Below, piece by piece: positions 55,666 to 64,000 of a stretch of 64,000 nucleotides of DNA. This DNA is from Burkholderia sp. WP9 (lineage in GTDB: Bacteria > Pseudomonadota > Gammaproteobacteria > Burkholderiales > Burkholderiaceae). The first letter of the stretch is position 1, and each line of letters opens with the position of its first letter. Position numbers and translations under genes: made by a program. Below the pieces are notes generated by a model. The model was not told where the DNA came from, searched no databases, and worked only from the letters and a program-made list of their open reading frames with translations. The DNA is taken from positions 1,674,001-1,738,000 of the forward strand of contig NZ_FNTG01000001.1 in the NCBI RefSeq assembly GCF_900104795.1. Direction: 5' to 3'.

Positions 55666-56013
55666 CACGTTCCCCAGCGGTCAATAAGTTCAACGAGACC
55701 GGCTTTACGCGCCGGCTTCGACGGCCTGGCTGCCTGCGCCGGTCCGTTCTGATGGCTACACGGTACGTCCGCAAACCGCGTGTTTCCGTGCGCCATCGCA
55801 CTGACGCTGGGCTTTGACAATTCTTAAATACGGGACATCGGGCACGGCGTGGCAAAGCGCCGCCTGAAACCGCACGCAATCACTGTGACCGCGCCGCAGC
55901 TGGCAAATCGACCAAGCCGGCAAGCGCCGCGCGCAATCGACACAAAAACGATCACGTGCGTTCGATCGATGTCCGCGACATTCGAGACCGTTGAACAACT
56001 GGGGGACCACACC
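55666..56013. promoter_or_regulatory. Divergent control region between the EPS and carrier-protein operons
   Basis: These 348 bases separate the GNAT-led and the ACP-led operons, so the promoters of both should lie here. The AT-rich AATTCTTAAATACGG (about 55819-55834) is the strongest promoter-like patch. No gene is supported inside. The shared region suggests joint control of both operons. Confidence 0.45.
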
Positions 56014-56265
56014 ATGAAAACCGCATTGCGACGCATCCTTTCCGAATCGGCCCGCCTCGACGTCGCGCCGGAGAGCCTCGCCGACGACGCCAACCTGTAC
56101 GCCGCGGGCTTGTCCTCACTCGCGACCGTGCATCTGATGCTGGCCATCGAAGACGAATTCGGCATTGAAATTCCAGACCGTTTGTTGACGCGGCGGCTTT
56201 TCTCGAGCATCGATTCGATGGCCGCCGCGGTAACCGAACTGCAACAGGCGAAGGCGGCAGCATGA
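56014..56265 (+). CDS. Carrier protein (ACP-like) for aminoacyl groups
   Basis: An 83-aa four-helix carrier protein. GGGGGACC precedes the ATG; a longer frame upstream is not coding-like. The phosphopantetheine site is Ser35 in YAAGLSSLATVHLMLAIEDE, with Ser in place of the usual Asp before it. The helix-3 region EFGIEIPDRLLTR is normal for ACPs. It overlaps the dehydrogenase gene by ATGA. With the ligase two genes on, it is likely charged with an amino acid, not a fatty acid. Confidence 0.9.
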   Translation: MKTALRRILSESARLDVAPESLADDANLYAAGLSSLATVHLMLAIEDEFGIEIPDRLLTRRLFSSIDSMAAAVTELQQAKAAA

Positions 56266-57545
56266 ACGCCCCGCTGCTGGATGCGGCGGCTTCGCTCGCC
56301 CCTACCCAGGTGCCGGCCCTCGACGAAGGCGACCCGCCGGCCGTGCTGAGCGCGGTCGACGCCGAACCCGGCTGGCGCGCGGCGGCGCAACGCTGCGCCG
56401 CAGTGGCCGCGCAGTTCGCGGATTCGGTGGATCGTGAGGCACGCTTTCCGCGCGAAGCGTTCGACGCGCTCAAACGCGAGCGCCTGCTTTCGGCCATGGT
56501 GCCGGCCGCATTCGGCGGCGCGGGGCTGTCGCTCGCGGACGTCGGCGCGATCTGCGAAACGCTTGCGCAAGGCTGTGCGTCCACCGCGATGGTGTATGGG
56601 ATGCATCAGATCCAGGTGGCCTGCATCGAGGCGCATGGCAGCGACTCGGCGTGGCACCGGCAGTTGCTCGCGCAACTGGTCGAGAACCAATGGCTGCTGG
56701 CTTCGGCCACCTCCGAAGAAACCATCGGCGGCAATATGCGCACCAGTGCATGCGCAGTCGAGCTCGACGCTGCGCGCTTTCGCATCGAAAAGCTCGCACC
56801 GACGATCTCTTACGGCGCGCACGCCGACGGCGTTCTGGTCACGGCCCGCCGCACCGCCGAGTCGGCTGCGGCGGATCAGGTGCTGATCGTCGCGTTGCGC
56901 GCCGACACGCAATTGGAAAAGCGCGGCGGCTGGGATTCGATGGGCATGCGCGGCACCTGCAGCGAGGGCTTCCGGCTCGTCGCCACGGGTCTGGCCGAAC
57001 AGATCCTGCCGACGCCCTTTGCCGAGATCGCCGATCAGACCATGCTGCCGGTCTCGCACACGCTGTGGGCCTCGGTCTGGACCGGTGTGGCCAGCGACGC
57101 GGTGAATCGCGCGAAAGTGTTCTTTCGCGCGCAGGCGCGCTCGAAACCCGGTGAGATTCCGCCGGCCGGCCTGCGCCTCGCCGAAGCGGTCGGTCTGCTG
57201 CAGATGATGCAGGCGCGCCTCGCGGTCGCGCTGGAGGCGGCGCGCGCCGCCCACCAGGCACGCCACGGCGGCTCGCAAGCCGATGCGCCGCTCGCGGCCA
57301 TGCTCGGCTTCGCCTCCGACATGAACACGCTGAAGACGAGCATCTCCACCACCGCGCTGCAGGTCGTGCAGGAAGTGCTGATGATCTGCGGCATGGCGGG
57401 CTACAAGAACGGCACACCGTACAGCGTGGGACGCCATTTACGCGACCTGTACTCCGCACCGCTAATGATCAACAACGACCGCATTGCGCAGAACACCGCG
57501 AGCCTGTTGCTCGCGCAACGTCCTGCCGCCCCGGGGAGAGCCTGA
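56262..57545 (+). CDS. Acyl-CoA dehydrogenase-like flavoprotein
   Basis: A 427-aa FAD-dependent dehydrogenase. The N-domain carries VPAAFGGAGLSLADVGAICE, and the middle domain ATSEETIGGNMRTSACAVEL at the place of the flavin-contact strands. The C-terminal helix bundle contains MICGMAGYKNGTPYSVGRHL and LRDLYSAPLMINNDRIAQNT. It lies between the carrier protein and amino-acid ligase genes. It may therefore oxidise the carrier-bound aminoacyl thioester, as such enzymes do on prolyl-carrier proteins. The catalytic base was not assigned. Confidence 0.88.
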   Translation: MNAPLLDAAASLAPTQVPALDEGDPPAVLSAVDAEPGWRAAAQRCAAVAAQFADSVDREARFPREAFDALKRERLLSAMVPAAFGGAGLSLADVGAICETLAQGCASTAMVYGMHQIQVACIEAHGSDSAWHRQLLAQLVENQWLLASATSEETIGGNMRTSACAVELDAARFRIEKLAPTISYGAHADGVLVTARRTAESAAADQVLIVALRADTQLEKRGGWDSMGMRGTCSEGFRLVATGLAEQILPTPFAEIADQTMLPVSHTLWASVWTGVASDAVNRAKVFFRAQARSKPGEIPPAGLRLAEAVGLLQMMQARLAVALEAARAAHQARHGGSQADAPLAAMLGFASDMNTLKTSISTTALQVVQEVLMICGMAGYKNGTPYSVGRHLRDLYSAPLMINNDRIAQNTASLLLAQRPAAPGRA

Positions 57546-57546
57546 C

Positions 57547-58611
57547 ATGAACACGATGACCGATACCGCCGCCCTCGCCGCTGCCGCTCAGGCAGCAGAA
57601 GCGCCGGGCTTTCGCGACGAACTGCTGGCCGCGGGCCTGTTGATCGATACCGGCGAAAACGGCCTGTACGGCCGTAGTCAGATTTTCGAGGACGTGGTGG
57701 ACCGTCTGAACGTGGCGATCACGCATCTGGGCGCGGACCAGCAGCCCGAAGTGCTGCGCTTTCCGCCCGCCATGCGCCGCACCGACTTCGAAGACAGCGA
57801 GTATCTGAAGAGCTTCCCGAATCTGGCCGGCACGATCCACTCGTTCTGCGGCGACGACATGGGCCACCGGCGCCTGTTGCGCGCGCTCGACGACGCCATG
57901 ACCGAAAGCGACGACGACCGCAGCGACTCGTGGATGGCGCAGCAGAAACCGACCCGCGTGGTGCTCACGCCGGCCGCCTGCTATCCGATCTACCCGGTGA
58001 TGGCGCGACGCGGTCCGCTGCCCGCCAGCGGCCGCACCATCGACGTGCTGTCGTATTGCTTCCGTCACGAGCCGTCGCTCGATCCCGGCCGCATGCAGAT
58101 GTTCCGTCAGCGCGAATATGTGCGCCTCGGCAGCGGCGAACAGGTGATGGCATTCCGCCAGATGTGGATCGAGCGCGGCTCGCTGCTCGTGAAACTGCTG
58201 CAACTGCCGGTCGAAGTGGATCTCGCCAACGACCCGTTCTTCGGCCGCGGCGGCAAGATCGTCGCCGACAGCCAGCGCGCCCAGGCACTCAAGTTCGAAC
58301 TGCTGATTCCGGTGGCCGACCCGCGCGGCAAGACCGCTTGCCTGTCGTTCAACTATCACATGGAACACTTCGGCGCGATCTGGAAGATCGAGTGCGACGA
58401 CGGTACGGTTGCGCATACGGGCTGCGTCGGCTTCGGCATGGAACGCATCACGCTCGCGCTGTTCCGTCATCACGGGCTCGATGTGAACGCCTGGCCGGAC
58501 GACGTGCGCGCGCTGCTGTGGGGCGATACCGAAGCACGCGTGACGCACGGCATCGCGTCCATGCAGACAGAAACAGGCGTGGCGGCGCAAGACGCCGGAG
58601 AGCGCGTATGA
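57547..58611 (+). CDS. Amino acid:[carrier protein] ligase (class II aaRS-like)
   Basis: A 354-aa relative of the catalytic core of atypical seryl-tRNA synthetase, without a tRNA-binding domain. The motif 2-like stretch is MQMFRQREYVRLGSGEQVMA and motif 3 is GCVGFGMERITLALFRHHG. Cys145, Glu190 and Cys293 are spaced exactly as the zinc ligands I recall for the Bradyrhizobium enzyme (Cys131, Glu176, Cys279). Such ligases adenylate Gly or Ala and load it on the phosphopantetheine of a dedicated carrier protein. The ACP gene is two genes upstream. Confidence 0.92.
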   Translation: MNTMTDTAALAAAAQAAEAPGFRDELLAAGLLIDTGENGLYGRSQIFEDVVDRLNVAITHLGADQQPEVLRFPPAMRRTDFEDSEYLKSFPNLAGTIHSFCGDDMGHRRLLRALDDAMTESDDDRSDSWMAQQKPTRVVLTPAACYPIYPVMARRGPLPASGRTIDVLSYCFRHEPSLDPGRMQMFRQREYVRLGSGEQVMAFRQMWIERGSLLVKLLQLPVEVDLANDPFFGRGGKIVADSQRAQALKFELLIPVADPRGKTACLSFNYHMEHFGAIWKIECDDGTVAHTGCVGFGMERITLALFRHHGLDVNAWPDDVRALLWGDTEARVTHGIASMQTETGVAAQDAGERV

Positions 58612-59690
58612 ATCCGTCGCTGACACCCGTGCCGAACGGCGCGCACACCGCCTTCCCGCTGACCCGGCGCGTCGATCTGTCCGCCGCGGGCGGCGTTGCC
58701 GCGGCCACGCCGCCCGCGCCCGCGCCCGCCACGCGTTTGCGCGAGCATGCGCCACACGCGCTGCACCAAGGCGAGCGCGTGTGGCAAGAAACGAACTGCT
58801 ACGTGGACCTGTGGATCGAACTGCTGCACGGCTTCGGGCTCGATCCGCGCGCGGCGTTCGGCTTTACCGTCACGCAGGATTTCGAAGGCGATCAGTTCAC
58901 GTTCTTCAAGTTTCCGCTCGAAGACCTCGAACGGCTCTACGGCACCCAGGTGCAGGAACTGGCCATCTACGATTCGCTCGAAGCGCGCGTGCTCGCGCAG
59001 ACTTCGCGCGGCCATACGGTGCTGGTGGAAGTAGACGGCTATTACCTGCCGAACACGCGCGCCACGTCGTACCGGCGCGAGCATCCGAAAACCACGGTGG
59101 GCATCGACTTCATCGATCCCGACGCGCGCCGTCTCGGCTATTTCCACAACACCGGCTATCACCTGCTCGACGGCGAGGACTACGACGGCGTGTTCCGCAA
59201 GCTGCCGCAATTCGCGCAGCAGCCCGACCTGCTGTTTCCTTACGTGGAGTTCGCCAAGCAGGCGCGGCCCGCGCTCGAAGGCACCGCATTGGCGGAAGCG
59301 TCGGCGGAATTACTGTGTGCGCACCTGGGACGCCGGCCGCTGACCAATCCGATTTCGTCATGGCGTGCCGCGTTTCCCGCGCATCTCGATACGCTGCTCG
59401 AACGCGGCGAAAAATTCTTCCACCCGTACTCGTTCAACCTGATGCGGCAGCTCGGCGCGAACTTCGAGTTCCTCTCGAAGTATCTGCTGTGGCTTTCCGC
59501 ACAAGGCTTCGAGATTCCGGCATCGATTGCGGCCGCGGCGCAGAGCATCGCCTCGGAGTCGATGATCATGCAGTTCCGGCTCGTGCGGGCCATTGCGCGC
59601 GGACGCCGCGATCTGTGCGAAGACTGTTTCGACGTGCTCGAAAGCGCTTACGAAAAGACGCTGCCGCCGCTCGCCGCGCTGGTGCTGTGA
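58608..59690 (+). CDS. DUF1839 family protein
   Basis: A 360-aa protein starting at the ATGA overlap with the ligase gene. DUF1839 features are QETNCYVDLWIELLHGFGLD, FEGDQFTFFKFPLEDLERLY and FHPYSFNLMRQLGANFEFLS. There is no signal peptide. DUF1839 genes are commonly found beside aminoacyl:carrier-protein ligases, so a role as the transferase that removes the amino acid from the carrier is plausible but unproven. The N-terminal 45 residues are Pro/Ala-rich and probably flexible. Confidence 0.88.
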   Translation: MNPSLTPVPNGAHTAFPLTRRVDLSAAGGVAAATPPAPAPATRLREHAPHALHQGERVWQETNCYVDLWIELLHGFGLDPRAAFGFTVTQDFEGDQFTFFKFPLEDLERLYGTQVQELAIYDSLEARVLAQTSRGHTVLVEVDGYYLPNTRATSYRREHPKTTVGIDFIDPDARRLGYFHNTGYHLLDGEDYDGVFRKLPQFAQQPDLLFPYVEFAKQARPALEGTALAEASAELLCAHLGRRPLTNPISSWRAAFPAHLDTLLERGEKFFHPYSFNLMRQLGANFEFLSKYLLWLSAQGFEIPASIAAAAQSIASESMIMQFRLVRAIARGRRDLCEDCFDVLESAYEKTLPPLAALVL

Positions 59691-59730
59691 CGCTCCGCGC
59701 ACGGCTTCGCGGACTTCTCGGGAACTCGCC

Positions 59731-62367
59731 GTGGACGCATTGACGATCGACCTGGTGCCTGACAATGGCGATGCGAGCGGCGTACTCGCGAACGTTCATC
59801 ACGAAGCCGGCGATTCTGGCGATGCCGTTCAAACCAATGCCGCATTGGCGCGGGCATCGCAAACACTCTGGCCGCAGCGCCTCGAGATCGGCTGGGAATG
59901 TTTGAGCACGGCGGCGGGCGCATGCGCGTCGCCCGCCGATTTGCCCGCGCACGGCTGGCTCGCCGCGCAAGTGCCGGGCACCGTGGCGAGCGCGCGGCGT
60001 GCCGCAGGTCTTCTCGACCTCGCCAATCCGCCACCGCTCGCCTTCGACGATCACTGGTATCGGCTCACACTCGAAGGCACCGGCCAACGCCGCTTGCGCC
60101 TGCACGGGCTCGCCACGCTCGCCGAAGTCTGGCTCGGCGGCATCAGGCTTCTCGACTCCGATTCGATGTTCGTCGCGCACGATCTCGACATCGAACTGAA
60201 CGGCAGCGCGACGCTCGCGCTGTGCTTCCGCTCTCTCGCGCCGGCATTGGCGGCAAAACGTTCGCGCGCGCGCTGGCGGCCCCGGCTCGTATCGCCGCCC
60301 ACCTTGCGCAACGTGCGCACCACCCTGCTTGGCCATATGCCTGGCTGGTGTCCTTCGGTGCAGGCGGTCGGCCCATGGCGTCCCGTCGAACTCCTGAGCG
60401 ACGCGCCCCACGCATTCGACACCGTGGACATAGCAAGCCGGCTCGACGGCGACGACGGCCTTGTTTCGTTGACGCTACGTTTCCTGCATCCACATCATGA
60501 TGCGAACTGCCGCGCTTCACTTAAATGCGGGGATGCTGTTTCGTCTTTGCAATGGCGCGATGCATATACACTGACCGGCAGCGTGCGCGTGCCGCACGTG
60601 CAGCGCTGGTGGCCGCACACGCACGGCGAACCCACTTTATATGCGTTGTCGTTGCAACTTGATGACGGGCGCGCGATATCTCACGCGTTGGGTCTGGTCG
60701 GCTTTCGCAGCATTGAAGTGGAGCGTGGCGCGGACGGCATGGGCTTCGCATTGCGCGTAAATGACCTGCCCGTGTTCTGCCGTGGCGCATGCTGGACCAG
60801 CGCGGACCTCGTCACCCTGAGCGGTAGCGAGGCGCAATTGCGTCGCGCTTTTACGCTCGCACGCGATGCGGGCATGAACATGTTGCGCGTGGGCGGCACG
60901 ATGGTGTACGAGTCCGACGCGTTTTACGCGCTTGCCGACGAATACGGCATGCTCGTCTGGCAAGACTTCACGTTGGCGAATTTCGACTACCCGAACGATG
61001 CCGCATTCAGCGCGTCGATCGAGCGCGAGGCCACCCAGTTTCTCACGCGCACACGACGCTTCGCTTCGCTCGCGGTACTGTGCGGCGGCAGCGAGGTCGA
61101 CCAGCAGGCGGCCATGTTCGGCCTGCCGCCTTCAATGCGCGCGCAACCACTCTTTACCGAACAGTTGCCCGCCATCGTCGCGCGTGAGCGCTCCGACGTG
61201 CCGTATGTGAGCAACTCGCCATCGGGAGGCGTGTGGCCGTTTTCGACTAACGAGGGTGTCACTCACTACTATGGCGTGGGCGCCTATCAGCGTCCGCTCG
61301 ACGACGTGCGCCGCTCGCAAGTGCGCTTTGCCGCCGAATGCCTCGCTTTCGCCAACGTACCCGACGACGCCACCTTGCGCGACGCGCTGGGCACGACCCA
61401 TCTGCACGATCCGCGCTGGAAGGCCACCGTGCCGCGCGATCCCGGCGCAGGCTGGGATTTCGACGACGTGCGCGACCACTATCTGCAAACGTTGTATGGC
61501 GTCGAGCCCGCCCGCCTGCGTTACGAAGACCCCGAGCGTTATCTGGACCTGTCGCGCGCGGTGGTCGCCGAATTGATGGCAGACGTGTTCGCCGAGTGGC
61601 GACGCGCCGGCTCGTCATGCGGCGGCGCGCTCGTCTGGCAGCTTCAGGATTTGCGACCCGGCGCAGGCTGGGGCTTGATCGATGCCACAGGACGGCCTAA
61701 AAGCGCCCTGCACGGCCTTGCCGGAACGCTGCAACCCATTCAGGTGGTGATCACCGACGAGGGCCTCAACGGCCTCGACATTCATCTGCTCAATGAGCGC
61801 GCGCAGCCTTTGCACGCGCAACTCGATCTGCTGTGTCTGCGCGACGGCAGCGTCAAGGTCGCCTCCGCAAGCTGCGCTATCGAACTGGCGCCGCATAGCG
61901 CACAGCGTCTGAGCGCGGCCGCGTGCCTCGGTCAGTTCTTCGATTTCACGCACGCGTACCGCTTCGGCCCGCGCGCGCACGACGTGACGATCGCCACGCT
62001 GCGCGACAAGGCAAGCGGCCGGATCGTCTCGGAAGCGTTTCATCTGCCGGAGCGGCGCATTGGCGAACGGCATGACCTGGGCTTGACGGTCGCCGCGGAG
62101 CGTAACGGCGACGGCTGGCAGCTCGTGATCGAAACAAGGCGTTTTGCGCGCTTCCTTCATATCGTTGATACACACTACCGTGCCGCGCACGACTGGTTCC
62201 ATCTGCCACCGAACCGCCGTTGCGTCGTGCCGCTCATCCCGCTCACACCGCCGGACGGTTTGGTTGCACACGCATCGAATGCCGTGTTTAAAGCTGATGC
62301 AACATATGCGGCGCCCGCCGGAGAAGTTCGCGCGGTCAATGCGATATCCGCCACGTTCTACGGCTGA
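59731..62367 (+). CDS. GH2 beta-mannosidase-like protein, altered active site
   Basis: An 878-aa protein. GTG at 59731 is the most likely start, after GGGAACTCGCC; there is no good ATG. The N-terminal jelly roll includes FDDHWYRLTLEGTGQRRLRL, followed by an Ig-like part and a TIM barrel (about 325-640, with GMNMLRVGGTMVYESDAFYA). Candidate acid/base Glu455 is in VLCGGSEVDQQA, and the nucleophile Glu536 in VRFAAECLAF. The clan hallmark Asn before the acid/base is Ser here. It has no signal peptide. It is the last gene of the carrier-protein operon and may act on a glycan acceptor. Confidence 0.82.
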   Translation: MDALTIDLVPDNGDASGVLANVHHEAGDSGDAVQTNAALARASQTLWPQRLEIGWECLSTAAGACASPADLPAHGWLAAQVPGTVASARRAAGLLDLANPPPLAFDDHWYRLTLEGTGQRRLRLHGLATLAEVWLGGIRLLDSDSMFVAHDLDIELNGSATLALCFRSLAPALAAKRSRARWRPRLVSPPTLRNVRTTLLGHMPGWCPSVQAVGPWRPVELLSDAPHAFDTVDIASRLDGDDGLVSLTLRFLHPHHDANCRASLKCGDAVSSLQWRDAYTLTGSVRVPHVQRWWPHTHGEPTLYALSLQLDDGRAISHALGLVGFRSIEVERGADGMGFALRVNDLPVFCRGACWTSADLVTLSGSEAQLRRAFTLARDAGMNMLRVGGTMVYESDAFYALADEYGMLVWQDFTLANFDYPNDAAFSASIEREATQFLTRTRRFASLAVLCGGSEVDQQAAMFGLPPSMRAQPLFTEQLPAIVARERSDVPYVSNSPSGGVWPFSTNEGVTHYYGVGAYQRPLDDVRRSQVRFAAECLAFANVPDDATLRDALGTTHLHDPRWKATVPRDPGAGWDFDDVRDHYLQTLYGVEPARLRYEDPERYLDLSRAVVAELMADVFAEWRRAGSSCGGALVWQLQDLRPGAGWGLIDATGRPKSALHGLAGTLQPIQVVITDEGLNGLDIHLLNERAQPLHAQLDLLCLRDGSVKVASASCAIELAPHSAQRLSAAACLGQFFDFTHAYRFGPRAHDVTIATLRDKASGRIVSEAFHLPERRIGERHDLGLTVAAERNGDGWQLVIETRRFARFLHIVDTHYRAAHDWFHLPPNRRCVVPLIPLTPPDGLVAHASNAVFKADATYAAPAGEVRAVNAISATFYG

Positions 62368-62997
62368 ACGTCTCCCTGATCTAGCCACCCCTTCGCGAAG
62401 CGCGTAAAACCTCGCGCTGCGCGGATCCATCTGTCTGGTCTGCGGAATCACTGTTGGTTTTTCTCAGACTTTTGCGTCGCCAAAAACCTCATCGGTACGC
62501 CACCGCACGCAGCGTGTCGAACACATCTGAATCAAATCCGGCACATCCCGGACGCCGTATCAAAACGCATCCTGATGGGCTGATTCAACCGTGAGACACC
62601 CGGCACCAGGCCCCTACCAGCACCCGCCAGGCCAATCCCAGCAAGGCGTTGATCCGAATCGACAGACCCCGCGAAGCGGCCTCGGAGCGCGAGGCCGTTG
62701 TACAGATTTGAAACAAAAAGGCGCGTTTGGCTTCGCACGCCGCTAAGACTTGGTACGTTACCCCGCACCAGTCCTCGTTTCTCCTACCGCTGGCACGCTC
62801 CTCGCTAATAGAAGAGCGCAACACAGCGTCACCGCAGATGAGATCGACAACAACGGCGGCGTGCATCAGGCCAATACGGGGCCGGTCCTGTTCATCCTTC
62901 GCTGCTCGCCAGGCAGCAAGTCGTCTAACAAGGGATGCAGGCATCGGATCAAAAACAGAAAGTCACGCAGAGCGCGACTTTCACGCGAGGACCGATC
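62368..62997. other. Long intergenic region before the Crp/Fnr gene
   Basis: There is no supported gene in these 630 bases; all frames lack ribosome-binding sites and look like random GC-rich frames. A hairpin with an 8-bp stem (CGGCCTCG/CGAGGCCG, 62677-62697) lies in the middle. The region ends the GH2 operon and should hold the promoter of the Crp/Fnr gene. Confidence 0.5.
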
Positions 62998-63732
62998 ATG
63001 TTGACACTTCAATCCGATTTGCACGGTAACCATTTGCTCGGCGCATTGCCGTCCCACGAATGGCAGGCCCTGGCTCCTCATCTCGAACTGGTTCACCTGC
63101 GCACCGAGCAATTGCTGTGTGACTCCGGTCAACGCATTCATCACGTCTACTTCCCGACCACTGCGATCATCTCGATGCTCTCGACGATGGAAGACGGCAG
63201 TTCGGTCGAAATCGCCGCGGTGGGCCGCGAAGGCATGACGGGCGTGCCGGTGCTCACGGGTGGCGAGACCATGCCGAATCGCGTACAGGTTCAATGCGCC
63301 GGCTTCGCGTACCGGATGAGCGCACAGGCGCTCAAGCAACAATTCGCCCGCTCCGACTTTCTGCGCCGCCTGATGCTGCTGTATATGCACGCGCTGCTCA
63401 CGCAAGTCGCGCAAACGGCCGCCTGCAACCGCCACCACGCGCTGAACAAGCAACTGTGCCGCTGGTTGCTGATCGAGGTGGACCGTGTCGCGTCGAATGA
63501 TCTGACCGTGACCCAGCAACTGATCGCCGACATGCTCGGCGTGCGCCGCGAAGGCATTACCGAAGCGGCCGGCAAGTTGCACGACGAAGGCCTGATTCAC
63601 CATAGCCGCGGCCACATCAAGGTGCTCGACCGTAAAGGACTCGAAGCACGCGCCTGCGAATGCTATGGCCTCGTCAAGCGCGAATTCGACCGCCTTCTAC
63701 CCCGTCTGCGCCAGGCTGAAACTGTCGAGTAA
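62998..63732 (+). CDS. Crp/Fnr-family regulator
   Basis: A 244-aa regulator. GAGGACC precedes the ATG. The cyclic-nucleotide-like beta roll spans residues 15-135 (HVYFPTTAIISMLSTMEDGS), and the HTH is LTVTQQLIADMLGVRREGIT. The phosphate-binding cassette reads AAVGREGMTGVPVLTGG rather than the cAMP-type RSA sequence, and no FNR Cys cluster is present. The ligand is therefore unknown. It is 35 bp upstream of the undecaprenyl-phosphate sugar transferase gene and is likely an EPS regulator. Confidence 0.92.
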   Translation: MLTLQSDLHGNHLLGALPSHEWQALAPHLELVHLRTEQLLCDSGQRIHHVYFPTTAIISMLSTMEDGSSVEIAAVGREGMTGVPVLTGGETMPNRVQVQCAGFAYRMSAQALKQQFARSDFLRRLMLLYMHALLTQVAQTAACNRHHALNKQLCRWLLIEVDRVASNDLTVTQQLIADMLGVRREGITEAAGKLHDEGLIHHSRGHIKVLDRKGLEARACECYGLVKREFDRLLPRLRQAETVE

Positions 63733-63767
63733 GCGCTGGTTCGTCCGACTAATGGGTAGAGTCAAAC

Positions 63768-64000
63768 ATGTTCAGGAATACTGCGCGATTCCTCGACGCA
63801 CTCTTCGTGATTGCGGGGGGCCTGCTCGCTCACTGGATGCGGTTCTCGACGCCGAGCGCGGTGTCGGACACCGAGCGTCTTCTGATCGCCTTCAACTGCG
63901 TGCTGGTTCTGCTGCTGTTTCCCGGCTTCGGGGTTTATGAAACCTGGCGCGGCAAACCTTTGTCCTCCATGCTGGCAAGAGTTGCCGCCGCATGGATAGT
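63768..64000 (+). CDS. Undecaprenyl-phosphate hexose-1-phosphate transferase, N-terminus
   Basis: The first 77 codons of a PglC/WcaJ-type initiating enzyme, cut by the window end. The start is MFRNTARFLDALFVIAGGLL, with membrane helices at about 6-24 and 44-60 (LLIAFNCVLVLLLFPGFGVY), followed by ETWRGKPLSSMLARV. This N-terminal layout matches Und-P glucose phosphotransferases. The catalytic half lies beyond the window. It would start the repeat unit that the nearby transferases extend. Confidence 0.82.
   Translation, partial: MFRNTARFLDALFVIAGGLLAHWMRFSTPSAVSDTERLLIAFNCVLVLLLFPGFGVYETWRGKPLSSMLARVAAAWI

Noticed and set aside
57930..58607. N-terminal extension of the DUF1839 protein
   Set aside because: It lies in another frame of the ligase gene and is Arg/Ala-rich shadow sequence; the ATGA overlap gives the start at 58608.
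62368..62997. Possible small genes in the gap before the Crp/Fnr gene
   Set aside because: Several frames of 80-120 codons exist on both strands, but none has a ribosome-binding site or any family-like segment.

Overview
The window is high-GC DNA with the gene content of a Burkholderia sensu lato chromosome, most likely Paraburkholderia. Supporting signs are the sbp-cysTWA-cysB order, a LexA regulon of the CTGT-N8-ACAG type, the aat-bpt N-degron pair, class 2 pyrD, DUF3820/DUF1488/UPF0303 genes, NodIJ-type transporter genes, and an undecaprenyl-phosphate sugar transferase with a Crp/Fnr gene in front of it. No phage, insertion sequence, plasmid or CRISPR signature is visible. The species is an inference from gene content; no alignment was run.

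Layout. 0-4.7 kb: sulfate uptake operon (sbp, cysT, cysW, cysA, then cysB cut by the window edge), minus strand. 4.7-6.6 kb: lexA with two perfect SOS boxes, a small unknown gene and a DUF2939 gene. 6.7-16.2 kb: housekeeping and accessory genes (Usp, NodIJ-like ABC exporter, LysR/M20 peptidase/MHS transporter, aldo-keto reductase, DUF3820, a small membrane protein). 16.3-18.4 kb: APS kinase cysC overlapping a TPR-sulfotransferase gene. 18.7-23.7 kb: small lipoproteins, dusA, tRNA-His and a run of small hypothetical genes. 23.5-27.1 kb: alkanesulfonate module ssuD-ssuC-ssuB plus a TOBE (Mop) protein. It is preceded by a 23-codon Cys/Met-rich upstream ORF and a leader that can fold in alternative ways. 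27.4-34 kb: enoyl-CoA hydratase-like gene, TetR with a divergent SDR gene, DUF1488, SMR efflux and UPF0303. 34.2-39.7 kb: initiator tRNA-fMet, nudix, aat, bpt, pyrD, and a cystine-type ABC binding protein and permease without an ATPase. 39.9-42.6 kb: Gfo/Idh/MocA, GntR and flavin reductase genes.

From 42.7 kb to the end the window is a surface-polysaccharide region. It holds a tandem alpha/beta-hydrolase with substituted nucleophile elbows, a GT2, a Wzx-type flippase, and a tightly overlapping minus-strand operon (GNAT, O-antigen ligase/Wzy-like, GT4, GT4, beta-propeller, GT4). A Crp/Fnr regulator and the start of an undecaprenyl-phosphate hexose phosphotransferase close the window. Divergent from the GNAT-led operon, at 56.0-62.4 kb, is a compact operon: carrier protein, acyl-CoA dehydrogenase-like flavoprotein, class II aaRS-like amino acid:[carrier protein] ligase, DUF1839 protein, and a GH2 beta-mannosidase-like protein with an altered active site. 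This is the best candidate for an under-described system. It would activate an amino acid without tRNA, load it on a carrier, possibly oxidise it, and deliver it to an unknown acceptor, perhaps a polysaccharide.

Three sulfur modules (sulfate import; PAPS formation plus sulfotransferase; sulfonate use) lie within 27 kb. The sbp and ssuD promoters share the same weak -35 / TAGACT -10 layout expected of activator-dependent (CysB-type) promoters.
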